Part shown: one piece after another, positions 52,916 to 64,000 of the stretch
Layout: each line of letters opens with the position of its first letter
Position numbering within the stretch: the stretch's first letter is position 1
Assembly: GCF_002017875.1 (NCBI RefSeq)
Contig: NZ_MUFV01000001.1
Location: forward strand, 2,940,501 to 3,004,500
Origin: Deinococcus sp. LM3
Lineage (GTDB): Bacteria; Deinococcota; Deinococci; Deinococcales; Deinococcaceae
DNA length: 64,000 nt
Direction: 5' to 3'
Position numbers and translations under genes: made by a program
Notes under the pieces: model-generated
Database searches by the model: none
What the model was told of the DNA's origin: nothing
The model's input: the letters and a program-made list of their open reading frames with translations, nothing else

Positions 52916-53800
52916 ATGACCACACTGGCATTTCTGGGCCTGGGCGCGATGGGCGACCCCATGGCCGCGCACGTCACGCAGCACGCGCGCCAGGGAGGTC
53001 ACCGCTCCCTCGTCTGGAACCGCACCGCCTCCCGCGCCGAGGCGCACGCCCACGCGCATGGCAGCGAGGTCGCCTCGCTGGAACAGGCGGCGCGGGCCGA
53101 CGTGATCTTCACCTGCCTGCCCACCAGCGCCGAGGTGGACGAGGTCCTGGCCATGATGGAGCCGCACCTGAAGGCGGGCGCGGTGTGGGTGGACTGCACG
53201 AGCGGGCACCCGCAGGCCGCGCCTGCCCAGCGGGAACGGCTGGCGGCGCGGGGCGTGACGCTGCTGGACGCGCCGGTCAGTGGCGGCACGGGCGGCGCGC
53301 AGGCCGGCACCCTGACCGTGATGGTCGGCGGCCCGGCCGAAGCGCTGGAGGCGGTGCGGCCGCACCTGGCGTTCGCCGGGAAGGTCGTGCATGTGGGTCA
53401 GAGCGGCGCGGGTTTCGCGGTCAAGGCCGTGAACAACGCGCTGCTGGGCGTCACGCTGTGGGCGACCGGCGAGGGACTGGCGGTCCTGGCGCGCGCGGGC
53501 GTGGACCTGGGCGCGGCGCTGGACGTCATCAACGCCAGCAGTGGCCGCAGCAACGCCAGCCAGAACCTGATCGGGCAGCGGGTCCTGACCCGCGAGTTCC
53601 CGGCGACCTTCGCGCTGGGCCTGCTCGCCAAGGACGCCGGGATTGCCGCCGACCTGACCGGCGAGGTGCGGGGCAGCGCGCCGCTGCTGGCCCAGACGGC
53701 GGCCCTGCTGCGCGCCGCCGAACGCGTGGTGGGCGCGGACGAGGATCACACGGCCGCCCTGAAACTGATCGAGCAGATGAACGACGTGGAGTTGACATGA
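52916..53800 (+). CDS. NAD(P)-dependent beta-hydroxyacid dehydrogenase (3-hydroxyisobutyrate dehydrogenase family)
   Basis: The 294-residue protein has the cofactor motif LAFLGLGAMGDPMAAH (GxGxMGxxMA), the substrate segment DAPVSGGTGGAQAGTLTVMVGG and the catalytic lysine in GAGFAVKAVNNALLG. It reduces or oxidizes 3-hydroxyisobutyrate, tartronate semialdehyde or similar beta-hydroxyacids. Its stop overlaps the ATG of the DegV gene (ATGA). Valine or gluconate-related carbon use would fit neighbouring pathways, but the substrate is unproven. Confidence 0.9.
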   Translation: MTTLAFLGLGAMGDPMAAHVTQHARQGGHRSLVWNRTASRAEAHAHAHGSEVASLEQAARADVIFTCLPTSAEVDEVLAMMEPHLKAGAVWVDCTSGHPQAAPAQRERLAARGVTLLDAPVSGGTGGAQAGTLTVMVGGPAEALEAVRPHLAFAGKVVHVGQSGAGFAVKAVNNALLGVTLWATGEGLAVLARAGVDLGAALDVINASSGRSNASQNLIGQRVLTREFPATFALGLLAKDAGIAADLTGEVRGSAPLLAQTAALLRAAERVVGADEDHTAALKLIEQMNDVELT

Positions 53801-54696
53801 CACAGGAACATATGACCCCCGGCACCAACCAGACCACCTCTCCCCGCTTCGGGATCGTCACGGACGGCGGCCTGGACGCCTACCCCTCGCTGCTGAACGA
53901 CGTGCCGGTCGCGCCGTTCTCCGTGACGTTCGGGGACGCCAGTTACCGCACGAACGAGATCAGCCGCACGGACCTGTTCCGGATGCTGGAAAGCAACGCG
54001 AACCACCCGACCAGCAGTCAGCCGACCCCGCAGGACTGGATGGACGCCGTGCGCCGCGCCGGCGTGCGGGACGTGCTGGGCGTGACCATCAGCGCCGGCC
54101 TGAGCGGCAGCATGAACGCCGCCGAGCAGGCCCGTCAGGCGCTGGGCGGCGACTTCAACCTGACCCTGCATGACAGCGGCACCCTCAGCGCCGCGCAGGC
54201 CTTCCAGTTGCACGCGGCGGGCACGGCGGCCGCGCGCGGCGAGAGCCTGGAGACCGCCCGCGAGTGGATGCGCGCCGTGCACGAGGAAACCGAACTGTAC
54301 TTCACCATCGAGACGCTGGAGTACCTGCGCCGGGGCGGACGGATCGGGCGGGTGCAGGCCACGCTGGGCGGCCTGCTGAACCTCAAACCCGTGGTGACGG
54401 TGGACAAGGCGGGCGGAACATACACGAACGTGGGCCGCGCCCGCTCGTACCGGGGGGCCATCGAGGCGCTCGCGGCGCAGGTCACGCGCCGCTTCGGCGA
54501 GGGCACCCCGCTGCGCGTGGGCCTGCTGTACGGCAGCGTGCGCGAGGACGCCGACGAGGTCCTGGCCCACCTGAAGGGCCGCCACCCGATCGTGTGGTCG
54601 GACGTGGCGGGCGTGAACCCGGTCCTGAACGTCCACACCGGCCCGCGTACCGTCGGGATTGCCGCCGCACCCGGCGCGTGGCCCTGGGAACGCTGA
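53797..54696 (+). CDS. DegV-family fatty-acid-binding protein
   Basis: The 299-residue protein has the DegV fold, with IVTDGGLDAYP, FSVTFGDASYRTN, the TSSQPTP motif, ISAGLSGSMNAAEQA and LEYLRRGGRIGRVQATLGGLLNLKPVV. The family (FakB) binds fatty acids and presents them to the FakA kinase; no fakA is in the window. It is translationally coupled to the upstream dehydrogenase. A hairpin terminator follows 12 bases after the stop. Confidence 0.9.
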   Translation: MTQEHMTPGTNQTTSPRFGIVTDGGLDAYPSLLNDVPVAPFSVTFGDASYRTNEISRTDLFRMLESNANHPTSSQPTPQDWMDAVRRAGVRDVLGVTISAGLSGSMNAAEQARQALGGDFNLTLHDSGTLSAAQAFQLHAAGTAAARGESLETAREWMRAVHEETELYFTIETLEYLRRGGRIGRVQATLGGLLNLKPVVTVDKAGGTYTNVGRARSYRGAIEALAAQVTRRFGEGTPLRVGLLYGSVREDADEVLAHLKGRHPIVWSDVAGVNPVLNVHTGPRTVGIAAAPGAWPWER

Positions 54697-54708
54697 AGCG
54701 CACAAGCC

Positions 54709-54744
54709 AGAGGGGGACGCCGCGCAATCCGGGCGTCCCCCTCT
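54709..54744. terminator. terminator between degV-like and oppC-like genes
   Basis: A 13-bp perfect stem (54709-54721 with 54732-54744) lies between the convergent genes. Confidence 0.75.
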
Positions 54745-54750
54745 TCCCTA

Positions 54751-54790
54751 TCGACCATCAACGCTTGGCCATCAACTCTCGACCATCACC
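54751..54790 (-). repeat. GATGG-family repeat (copy D4)
   Basis: Three CCATC(A)AC-type units are spaced by short gaps, next to the terminator. Reverse complement GATGGTCGAGAGTTGATGG is related to the repeats at 19977 and 29610. Confidence 0.5.
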
Positions 54791-54794
54791 CTCT

Positions 54795-55796
<1,002 letters not shown>

Positions 55797-55813
55797 GAGG
55801 TCACCAGTTCCCT

Positions 55814-56842
55814 TCAGCTGTACTGGATGCGGGGGTCGAGGGCGGCGTAACTGAGGTCCACGATCAGGTTGGCGAGGCTCACGATCAGGGCGGCGAAGAT
55901 CACGCCCCCCTGGATGATCGGGTAGTCACGCTGGCTGATCGCGTCGTACACCCACGAGCCGATGCCGGGCCACGAGAAGATCGTCTCGGTCAGCACGGCC
56001 CCGCCGAGCAGCGCGCCCGCCTGCAGGCCGATGACGGTCACGACCGGCAGCAGGGCGTTGCGCAGCGCGTGCTTGAAGGTCACGGCGCGGCCGGTCAGGC
56101 CCTTGGCGCGGGCCGTGCGGACGTAGTCCTGCCCCAGCACGTCCAGCATGGAGGAGCGCGTGATGCGCGCGATGATCGCCAGCGGAATGCTGCCCAGCGC
56201 GATGGCCGGCAGGATCAGGTGGCGCAGGGCGTCCCAGGCGGCGGCCGGCTGGCCGCGCAGCAGGCCGTCCAGGACGTAGAAGCCGGTCACGGGTTCGAGG
56301 TTCACCTCGCTGCCCAGCCGCGCCGAGGGGGGCAGCCAGCCGAGTTTCACGGCGAAGAAGTACGACAGCAGCAGCCCCAGCCAGAACACGGGCATGCTGA
56401 CGCCCACCAGCGAGATGGTGGTGGCGAGGTTGTCCCACATGGAGTTGCGGCGCAGCGCGGCCAGGATCCCGGCGGGCATGCCGATCAGCAGCGCGAACAG
56501 CAGCGCCGCGACGCTCAGTTCGGCCGTGGCGGGAAAGCGGGCTTTCAGGTCGTCCCAGACGGGGATGTTGCTCTTGATTCCGCTGCCCAGGTCGCCCTGG
56601 AGCAGCGCGCCCATGTACCGGGGGTACTGGGCGTCCATGGGGTTGGCGGGATTGAAGAACCACGGTTTGTTCAGGCCCAGCTGCTCGCGCAGCGCGGCGG
56701 CCGCTTCCGGCGTGGCGCGCTCGCCGAGCATGGCGACGGCCGGATCGCCGGGAATGGAACGCACGAACACGAACACCACGAGGCTGATGCCCAGCATGAC
56801 CAGTACGGTCCGCAGCAGGCGGCGAATCAGGTAACTGCCCAA
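55814..56842 (-). CDS. peptide ABC transporter permease (OppB/DppB-like)
   Basis: The 342-residue membrane protein has the OppB-type start GSYLIRRLLRTVLVMLGISLVVFVFVRSIPGDPA and the EAA loop YVRTARAKGLTGRAVTFKHALRNALLPVV. I chose TTG 56842-56840 because GGAGGT lies seven bases upstream and the protein begins exactly as family members do; the longer frame to 57013 reads through intergenic DNA. It forms a heterodimeric channel with the OppC-like protein. Confidence 0.92.
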   Translation of the reverse strand: MGSYLIRRLLRTVLVMLGISLVVFVFVRSIPGDPAVAMLGERATPEAAAALREQLGLNKPWFFNPANPMDAQYPRYMGALLQGDLGSGIKSNIPVWDDLKARFPATAELSVAALLFALLIGMPAGILAALRRNSMWDNLATTISLVGVSMPVFWLGLLLSYFFAVKLGWLPPSARLGSEVNLEPVTGFYVLDGLLRGQPAAAWDALRHLILPAIALGSIPLAIIARITRSSMLDVLGQDYVRTARAKGLTGRAVTFKHALRNALLPVVTVIGLQAGALLGGAVLTETIFSWPGIGSWVYDAISQRDYPIIQGGVIFAALIVSLANLIVDLSYAALDPRIQYS

Positions 56843-57020
56843 AGCAGACCTCCCTTGGGTAAATGAATGGAACGGAAATCGGAGTGCGAACAGACCCGGT
56901 CGGGTCGGTTTCGTCGGACGGTCAGACAGTGTGTCGGCGCACAGTGTACCTGTCAGGCTGCCGCGCAGGGAGTCGGGCGGTCCGGGCAGTTCAGACAGGG
57001 CGGCGACCGTCAATGGAAAG

Positions 57021-57051
57021 CGGCAGGCCTCCGGTATCTGGAGACCTGCCG
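57021..57051. terminator. hairpin between binding-protein and permease genes
   Basis: A 12-bp stem (57021-57032 with 57040-57051, one G-T pair) lies in the 417-base space. It may be a partial terminator that lowers permease expression relative to the binding protein. Confidence 0.5.
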
Positions 57052-57088
57052 CCCCCCGACCGGGGTCATGACGGACTGCCGGGGCCTG

Positions 57089-57224
57089 ATACGGATTCCG
57101 TTTGTTTCGCCAACAACCCGGAACTTCACCGGGTTGCCAGCTCCACGTCCGGAACCCGCCCTGCTCCCACTCGCATCCGCTCGGATTGAACGGGCTTTAA
57201 AGCCCGTTCAATCGGAGTCCGTAT
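57089..57224 (-). repeat. interspersed MITE-like element copy R7
   Basis: The 136-bp copy in reverse orientation has the most regular hairpins: a perfect 15+15 palindrome at 57184-57213 and CAACCCGG/CCGGGTTG at 57114-57136. Confidence 0.93.
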
Positions 57225-57259
57225 GAAAGGCTGTGCGGACCTTTCAGGCCGGGTCCGGA

Positions 57260-58837
57260 TTACTTCTTGCCGGTGACGGTGATGGTGTTGAAGGGTTCGC
57301 TGCCCAGCGGGCTGGGCACCCAGCCCTTGACGTAGCTGCGCGCGGCGGCCAGCGGGTTGCTGTGAACCATGGGCACGCGGTACGCGGCGTTGTAGGTGAT
57401 CTCGTGCAGCTGCGAGTAGACCTTGGCCTTGGCTTCCTGGGTGGCGGCGGCGCGGCCCTGCTGCAGCAGCGTCTCGACGTTCGCGGGGTTCCAGTTGATG
57501 TCGTCGCTGGCGTTGGCGCCGTAGTACGCGCCGTAGAAGTTGTCGGGGTCGCCGTAGTCGCCGGTCCAGCCGATCATGTACATGTCGAAGCCGGGTTCCT
57601 TGTTGCGGTCCTCGAGGTACTTGGCCCAGTCCTGGGTTTTCAGGTTGACCTTGATGCCGATGGCGCTCAGGTCAGCGGCGATGGCTTCCGCGATGGGTTT
57701 GGGGGTGGGGAAGTACGGGCGGCTGACGGGCATGTACCACAGGTCGATGGAGAAGCCGTTGGGGTAGCCGGCTTCGGCCAGCATCTTCTTGGCGGCGGCT
57801 GGGTCGAACTTGTAGTCGGCCGGGACCTTGGAGCTGTTCGCCCAGGCCATGACGGGCGGCACGAAGCTGGCGTTGCTGACGCCCAGGCCGTTCCAGAAGG
57901 CGTCCACGATGGCCTTCTTGTTGATGGCCATGCTGATCGCCTGACGCACCTGCTGGTTTTTCAGGTACTGGTTGCGGTTGTTCATGCTGACGAAGCCCAC
58001 GTTGAAGCTGGGGCGCTTGACGGCCACGAGGTTCTTGTCGGCCTGGACGCTCTTGAGGCTGTCGGGCGTCAGGTCGTTGGCGAAGTCGATGGTACCGGCC
58101 TTCAGTTCGTTCAGGCGCTGGCTGGCGTCCTTGATGTTGCGGATGATCAGCTGGTCGACCTTGGCCTTCTCACCCCAGTACAGCTTGTTGGGGAGCAGGG
58201 TCACGCGGTCGCCGGTGCGCCAGCTCTGGAAGATGAACGGGCCGGTGCCGACGGGCTTGCTGGCGGGCGTGCCGTACTTGGCGCCTTCCTTCTTGATGGC
58301 GGTCGGGCTGGCGATGCCGAAGTACCCGGCGGCCATCACGTTGGGCAGCACGGAGCTGGGTTTGTTCAGGTCCACGCGGACGGTGGTGTCGTTGACCTTG
58401 ACGATGTTCTTGATGACGGCGGTGGCGTCGCCCTTGTAGCCGCCGAGCAGTTCGCCGACGATCTCGAAGGTGCGGCCCTGGTCGCGGAAGCCGTAGGGGT
58501 GGCTCTTGTCCCACCAGCGGCTCAGGTTGAACACGATGGCGTCGGCGTTCATGGGGGTGCCGTCATGGAAACGCACGCCCTTGCGCAGCGTGAAGGTCCA
58601 GGCGGTGTTGTTCGCGTTCGCTTTCCAGGAGGTGGCGAGGCCGGGCGCGAGGTCGGTGCTGCCGGGCTTGAAGTCCACCAGGGTGTCGTAGATCTGACGC
58701 TGCACCAGGATGCTGATGCCGTCGGTGATGTTGCCGGATTCCAGGCTGACGGGCTCGCCGTTACCGCCGAACACGAGGCTGGCGGCCGAGGCGGCGCTGA
58801 GGGTGGAAAGCAGAGCGGTCAGAAGCAGTTTCTTCAT
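57260..58837 (-). CDS. peptide ABC transporter substrate-binding protein
   Basis: The 525-residue exported protein has a signal peptide (KKLLLTALLSTLSAASAAS) and SBP family 5 features: LVFGGNGEPVSLESGNITDGISILVQRQIYDTLVDF, the TWTFTLRKGVRFHDGTPMNADAIVFNLSRWWD segment and VRQAISMAINKKAIVD. It would bind oligopeptides (or a similar ligand) outside the membrane and pass them to OppBC. ATG 58837-58835 has GGAGG (58843-58847). Together with the permeases it could import murein peptides, but the ligand is unproven. Confidence 0.93.
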   Translation of the reverse strand: MKKLLLTALLSTLSAASAASLVFGGNGEPVSLESGNITDGISILVQRQIYDTLVDFKPGSTDLAPGLATSWKANANNTAWTFTLRKGVRFHDGTPMNADAIVFNLSRWWDKSHPYGFRDQGRTFEIVGELLGGYKGDATAVIKNIVKVNDTTVRVDLNKPSSVLPNVMAAGYFGIASPTAIKKEGAKYGTPASKPVGTGPFIFQSWRTGDRVTLLPNKLYWGEKAKVDQLIIRNIKDASQRLNELKAGTIDFANDLTPDSLKSVQADKNLVAVKRPSFNVGFVSMNNRNQYLKNQQVRQAISMAINKKAIVDAFWNGLGVSNASFVPPVMAWANSSKVPADYKFDPAAAKKMLAEAGYPNGFSIDLWYMPVSRPYFPTPKPIAEAIAADLSAIGIKVNLKTQDWAKYLEDRNKEPGFDMYMIGWTGDYGDPDNFYGAYYGANASDDINWNPANVETLLQQGRAAATQEAKAKVYSQLHEITYNAAYRVPMVHSNPLAAARSYVKGWVPSPLGSEPFNTITVTGKK

Positions 58838-58913
58838 GGAACCTCCGGGTCCGGCATGCGGCGCGCTTCCGGAACGACCCGGCCGTACGTGCATGTGGAC
58901 AGTAAAAAAGTAA

Positions 58914-58923
58914 AACGTTCGTT
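58914..58923. promoter_or_regulatory. AACGNNCGTT operator of the peptide transporter
   Basis: AACGTTCGTT overlaps the -35-like TTAACG of a minus-strand promoter (TTAACG, 15 bases, TACTGT). Its reverse strand reads TAACGAACGTTT, 11 of 12 bases like the gluconate-operon copy at 25020. Confidence 0.55.
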
Positions 58924-59069
58924 AAGGGTAGGGGGCGGCCGGGGGGGTGTCAAGCGATCCGTATGCACCCACCGGACACCCCGCCCCCCCGGCGGCCCGC
59001 GCGCCCAGCCCGCGCTGGTCGGAACCACCGCCGCCCCGACCCACCCCGCCGCTGCCGTACGCTGGGCGG

Positions 59070-60608
<1,539 letters not shown>

Positions 60609-60638
60609 CCATTGTGGTGAGAGCCCCTGCCGGTCCCT

Positions 60639-62174
60639 TCAGGCGAGCGGGTCGTCTGCGCGCAGGCCGTCCAGGGGCAGGCGGTCCAGGCGTCGCTGGG
60701 CGGCCCCGGCGGCGGCGCGGCCGGCCGGGTCGGGCCGGAACGACAGGCTCAGGCTGCCGTCGGCGTGGACCTTGAAGCTCAGCAGTCCGGCGTGGCCCGG
60801 CACGCGGGCCAGCGTGACGGGCGCGCGCAGCAGCAGGCCCAAGGCGCGGCTCAGGGCCGGCAGCGCGCCCTGGCGGTCCGGGGGGGCGCGCAGGGTGATC
60901 AGACCGGCCTGACGGGCGATCAGGCTGACGGGCCGCCGGGCGTCCGGGGGGGGTGAGGCGGCGAACTGCACCGGTAGCCGCGCCTCGAAGGTGGGTTCCG
61001 GCAGGTCGTGCGGGCCGGGGCGCAGGGGGCCGGTCAGCTGGAAGGTCAGGACGCGGTTGCCGCTGCGGCTCAGGTCGAAGGTCGTGTCGCTGATCCCGGC
61101 CAGGGTCACGCTGTCCAGCAGTCCGGCGGGCAGTGCGCGGCGCAGCGCGCCCGTGACGGCGGCCAGCAGGTGATCGCGGGACAGGGTGGCGGTGGCGGGC
61201 GGGCAGAGTTGCCCGGCGTGCAGCACCAGCACGCCGTTCTGGAAGTCGCTGAACTCCAGGGGGCTCTCCGGGGCGAGGCTCAGGGTGTCGCTGGTGGGGT
61301 AGCCGAGCGGGCCGCTCTCCCAGCCGGTCCTGGCCCAGGCGGCGCGCAGTTCGCCGCGCACGAACAGCGGGCCGGTGCGGGGATGCAGGAACAGGCTGCC
61401 ACCCTGAAAGTGCTGACGGCACTGAACGTGACTCCACTGGCCGGCGTGGTCGGGGGCTGGGAGCGGGTCGGGGGCTGGGAACGGGTCGGGAGTCGGGTCG
61501 CCAACCGGGAAGCCCAGGACGCTGTCGGGGCCGCCCAGGGCGTCGTAACGGCGGCGGATGTCACCCCGGACCTCGTGGACGCCGGTGCCGGGCGAGGTGT
61601 ACAGGTCCGCGTGGTGGTAGCGGCGGCGGTGGCCGCCCCGCACGGCCTCGCAGGGGCCGGTGGGCGGGCCGGTGTGCCGCTCTCCCAGCGCCCGCGCGTG
61701 GGCGTCCAGGGTGGCGGCGGGCTGCGCGGCGTGCAGGGGGGTGTGCTGCGCGCACACGGTGACGCGGGCGTACTCCTCGCCGCTGTCGTGGTGGCGCAGC
61801 GAGACGCGGAAGGTGCGGGTCTCGCCGGCCGCCACCTGTCCGCTGAAGGCCGCGCCGCCCCTCTCGCTCACGGGCTGGCCGGGCGTCAGGGTCAGCAGGC
61901 GGGCGTCGCCGCTGACCTGCACGGGCCCCTGGGGGGTCAGGGTGAAGGTCACGGTGAGCTGCACCTGCCGCCCCCCGCCGCCCACGCCGGTCAGGTGCAG
62001 CTGCGTGACGGGCCGGGCGGCGTCCAGGACGGTCCGTTCGCGCAGCCAGCCCAGGGCGTGGTCCCCGCCGAACTGTTCGTCGTCCGTGACGTGCAGCCGG
62101 GTGGTGTGGGTCAGTTGCGCCTGGGGCGGGCCGGGCTGGGGGCCGGGCCGGGCTGGGTGCGTGGGGCCGTGCAT
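60639..62174 (-). CDS. LGFP-repeat protein of unknown function
   Basis: The 511-residue protein has LGFP-type repeats (about residues 203-226 GDIRRRYDALGGPDSVLGFPVG, and 258-300 GGSLFLHPRTGPLFVRGELRAAWARTGWESGPLGYPTSD), known from wall-associated proteins. They are preceded by a Pro/Asp-rich linker coded by a short tandem repeat (DPTPDPFPAPDPLPAPD) and followed by a 200-residue domain without family. No signal peptide is visible. ATG 62174-62172 has GGAGG just upstream. It could act on the envelope, but the lack of a signal peptide leaves that open. Confidence 0.75.
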   Translation of the reverse strand: MHGPTHPARPGPQPGPPQAQLTHTTRLHVTDDEQFGGDHALGWLRERTVLDAARPVTQLHLTGVGGGGRQVQLTVTFTLTPQGPVQVSGDARLLTLTPGQPVSERGGAAFSGQVAAGETRTFRVSLRHHDSGEEYARVTVCAQHTPLHAAQPAATLDAHARALGERHTGPPTGPCEAVRGGHRRRYHHADLYTSPGTGVHEVRGDIRRRYDALGGPDSVLGFPVGDPTPDPFPAPDPLPAPDHAGQWSHVQCRQHFQGGSLFLHPRTGPLFVRGELRAAWARTGWESGPLGYPTSDTLSLAPESPLEFSDFQNGVLVLHAGQLCPPATATLSRDHLLAAVTGALRRALPAGLLDSVTLAGISDTTFDLSRSGNRVLTFQLTGPLRPGPHDLPEPTFEARLPVQFAASPPPDARRPVSLIARQAGLITLRAPPDRQGALPALSRALGLLLRAPVTLARVPGHAGLLSFKVHADGSLSLSFRPDPAGRAAAGAAQRRLDRLPLDGLRADDPLA

Positions 62175-62399
62175 GTCGCCTCCGGGTGGGTGGGGTGCGG
62201 GGTGCGGGTACGCCGGTGCGGGAGCGGGCCGGGCGATCCGGCGCACGCCCGGCAGGCGCGGCGGCGTGCCGGGCCTCCGCACGCGTTCATTAGACGGGGC
62301 GGGGCGTGATCGGGCCGTGATCGGTGTCCGGTGTGGGTGGCCGCAGGGGGCGGCGGGGCGGCGGGCCGGGCGAGACAGACGCCCCTCCCGGCTGATAGA

Positions 62400-62414
62400 T
62401 TGAACTGAGTACAA
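62400..62414. promoter_or_regulatory. palindrome TTGAACTGAGTACAA
   Basis: The 15-bp sequence has 7-base arms with one mismatch. It lies in the 332-base space between the divergent LGFP and acyl-CoA dehydrogenase genes and could be an operator for the latter. Confidence 0.4.
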
Positions 62415-62506
62415 GCCAAGTCGATCACCGATCCGTTACCCACCCTGCCTTCAGGCTCCGCGCGCCGGCGCGCCCCTGAACGCCCCCACCCGGAGGACCC
62501 CCTGTC

Positions 62507-63643
<1,137 letters not shown>

Positions 63644-63646
63644 CGC

Positions 63647-63776
63647 GCACTCCGATTGAATGGCTTGCAGAGCCGTTCAATCCGAGCGAAGCGAGTGGGA
63701 GCAAAACGGGTTCCGGACGTGGAGCTGGCAATCTGGTGAAGTTCCGGATTGTCAGCGAAACAGACGGAATCCGTAT
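63647..63776 (+). repeat. interspersed MITE-like element copy R8
   Basis: The 130-bp copy begins with a degenerate left end (CACTCCGATTGAATGGC) and ends CGGAATCCGTAT. Hairpin 2 has CAATCTGG/CCGGATTG with a G-T pair. It starts just after the acyl-CoA dehydrogenase stop. Confidence 0.88.
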
Positions 63777-63786
63777 AACGTCATCA

Positions 63787-63826
63787 CAGAAGAGCGGCCG
63801 GAGCTGTTGCCCCGGCCGCTCTTCTG
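63787..63826. terminator. terminator between acyl-CoA dehydrogenase and FAH-type gene
   Basis: A perfect 15-bp stem (63787-63801 with 63812-63826) lies between the convergent genes. Confidence 0.8.
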
Positions 63827-63844
63827 TGGTGACGGCAGTCCGGC

Positions 63845-64000
63845 TCAGCCGATGTGCGTGACCAGGGTTCCCACGCCCTCGACCTCCACCTCGACGATGT
63901 CGCCGCTGCTGAGCGGGCCGACGCCCTCGGGCGTGCCGGTCAGGACCACGTCGCCGGGTTCCAGGGTCACGTAACGGGTCACGTACACCAGGATGTCCAC
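63845..64000 (-). CDS. fumarylacetoacetate hydrolase family protein, N-terminus cut by window edge
   Basis: Only 51 C-terminal residues are inside the window: VDILVYVTRYVTLEPGDVVLTGTP EGVGPLSSGD then IVEVEVEGVG. The LEPGDVVLTGTPEGVGP motif is characteristic of the FAH superfamily (2-hydroxyhepta-2,4-diene-1,7-dioate isomerase or acylpyruvate hydrolase). The rest continues past 64000 on the minus strand. Confidence 0.85.
   Translation of the reverse strand: MDILVYVTRYVTLEPGDVVLTGTPEGVGPLSSGDIVEVEVEGVGTLVTHIG

Overview
The window is high-GC bacterial chromosome. Gene content and signals point to Deinococcus: a RecQ helicase with more than one HRDC domain, a bacterial-type AspRS alongside an AsnRS, many promoters whose -10 box lies 6-8 bases before the start codon (leaderless mRNAs), and many dispersed small non-coding repeats. 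No transposase, phage gene or CRISPR array was seen. About 60 protein genes and one tRNA-Leu(CAA) are supported, with short intergenic spaces and many 4-base ATGA start/stop overlaps.

Layout. 1-5076 (minus): HAD phosphatase, M19 dipeptidase, histidine phosphatase, SH3/NlpC-P60 peptidase, L-Ala-D/L-Glu epimerase and a truncated Gfo/Idh/MocA oxidoreductase; this looks like a murein-peptide salvage operon. 5315-11437: PLP aminotransferase, metallophosphoesterase, lnt, a tyrosine recombinase with a Xer/dif-like palindrome in its promoter, a lipid kinase and a TIG lipoprotein. 11592-14665: hisS-aspS. 14951-18775: two overlapping alpha/beta hydrolases, lysC, a YceI-like protein. 18975-21970: gap, pgk, tpiA. 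22104-26215 (minus): gluconate permease, FGGY kinase and a LacI regulator, with a perfect LacI-type operator. 26254-29916: asnS, a PhzF-like protein, a Cof-type HAD and a small ORF. 29903-37568: recQ, a membrane protein, two acetyltransferases, a methyltransferase, typA. 37858-45308: methylmalonyl-CoA mutase catalytic subunit, a beta-propeller protein, glgC, miaA, Hsp20, a secreted protein. 45964-49811: tRNA-Leu, purD with an MBL hydrolase and an unlisted 57-residue membrane protein, and a coiled-coil protein coupled to an rRNA/tRNA methyltransferase. 50667-54696: SEC-C protein, SPFH protein, XpaC-like protein, beta-hydroxyacid dehydrogenase and DegV. 54795-58837 (minus): oligopeptide ABC transporter. 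59070-64000: NagZ-like glycosidase, an LGFP-repeat protein, an acyl-CoA dehydrogenase and a truncated FAH-family protein.

The genes fit a heterotroph that salvages cell-wall sugars and peptides (NagZ, NlpC/P60, epimerase, dipeptidase, peptide ABC transporter), takes up gluconate, and runs acyl-CoA and branched-chain metabolism (mutase, acyl-CoA dehydrogenase).

The most interesting non-coding signals are: a family of at least nine ~136-bp MITE-like elements with terminal inverted repeats and two internal hairpins that show compensatory changes; a dif-like 28-bp site at the recombinase gene; a tripartite GTGAA/TTCACGA/TCGTGAA motif found three times, twice flanking the hydrolase pair; a shared AACGNNCGTT operator at four metabolic promoters; and a GATGG/CCATC repeat family in gene ends.
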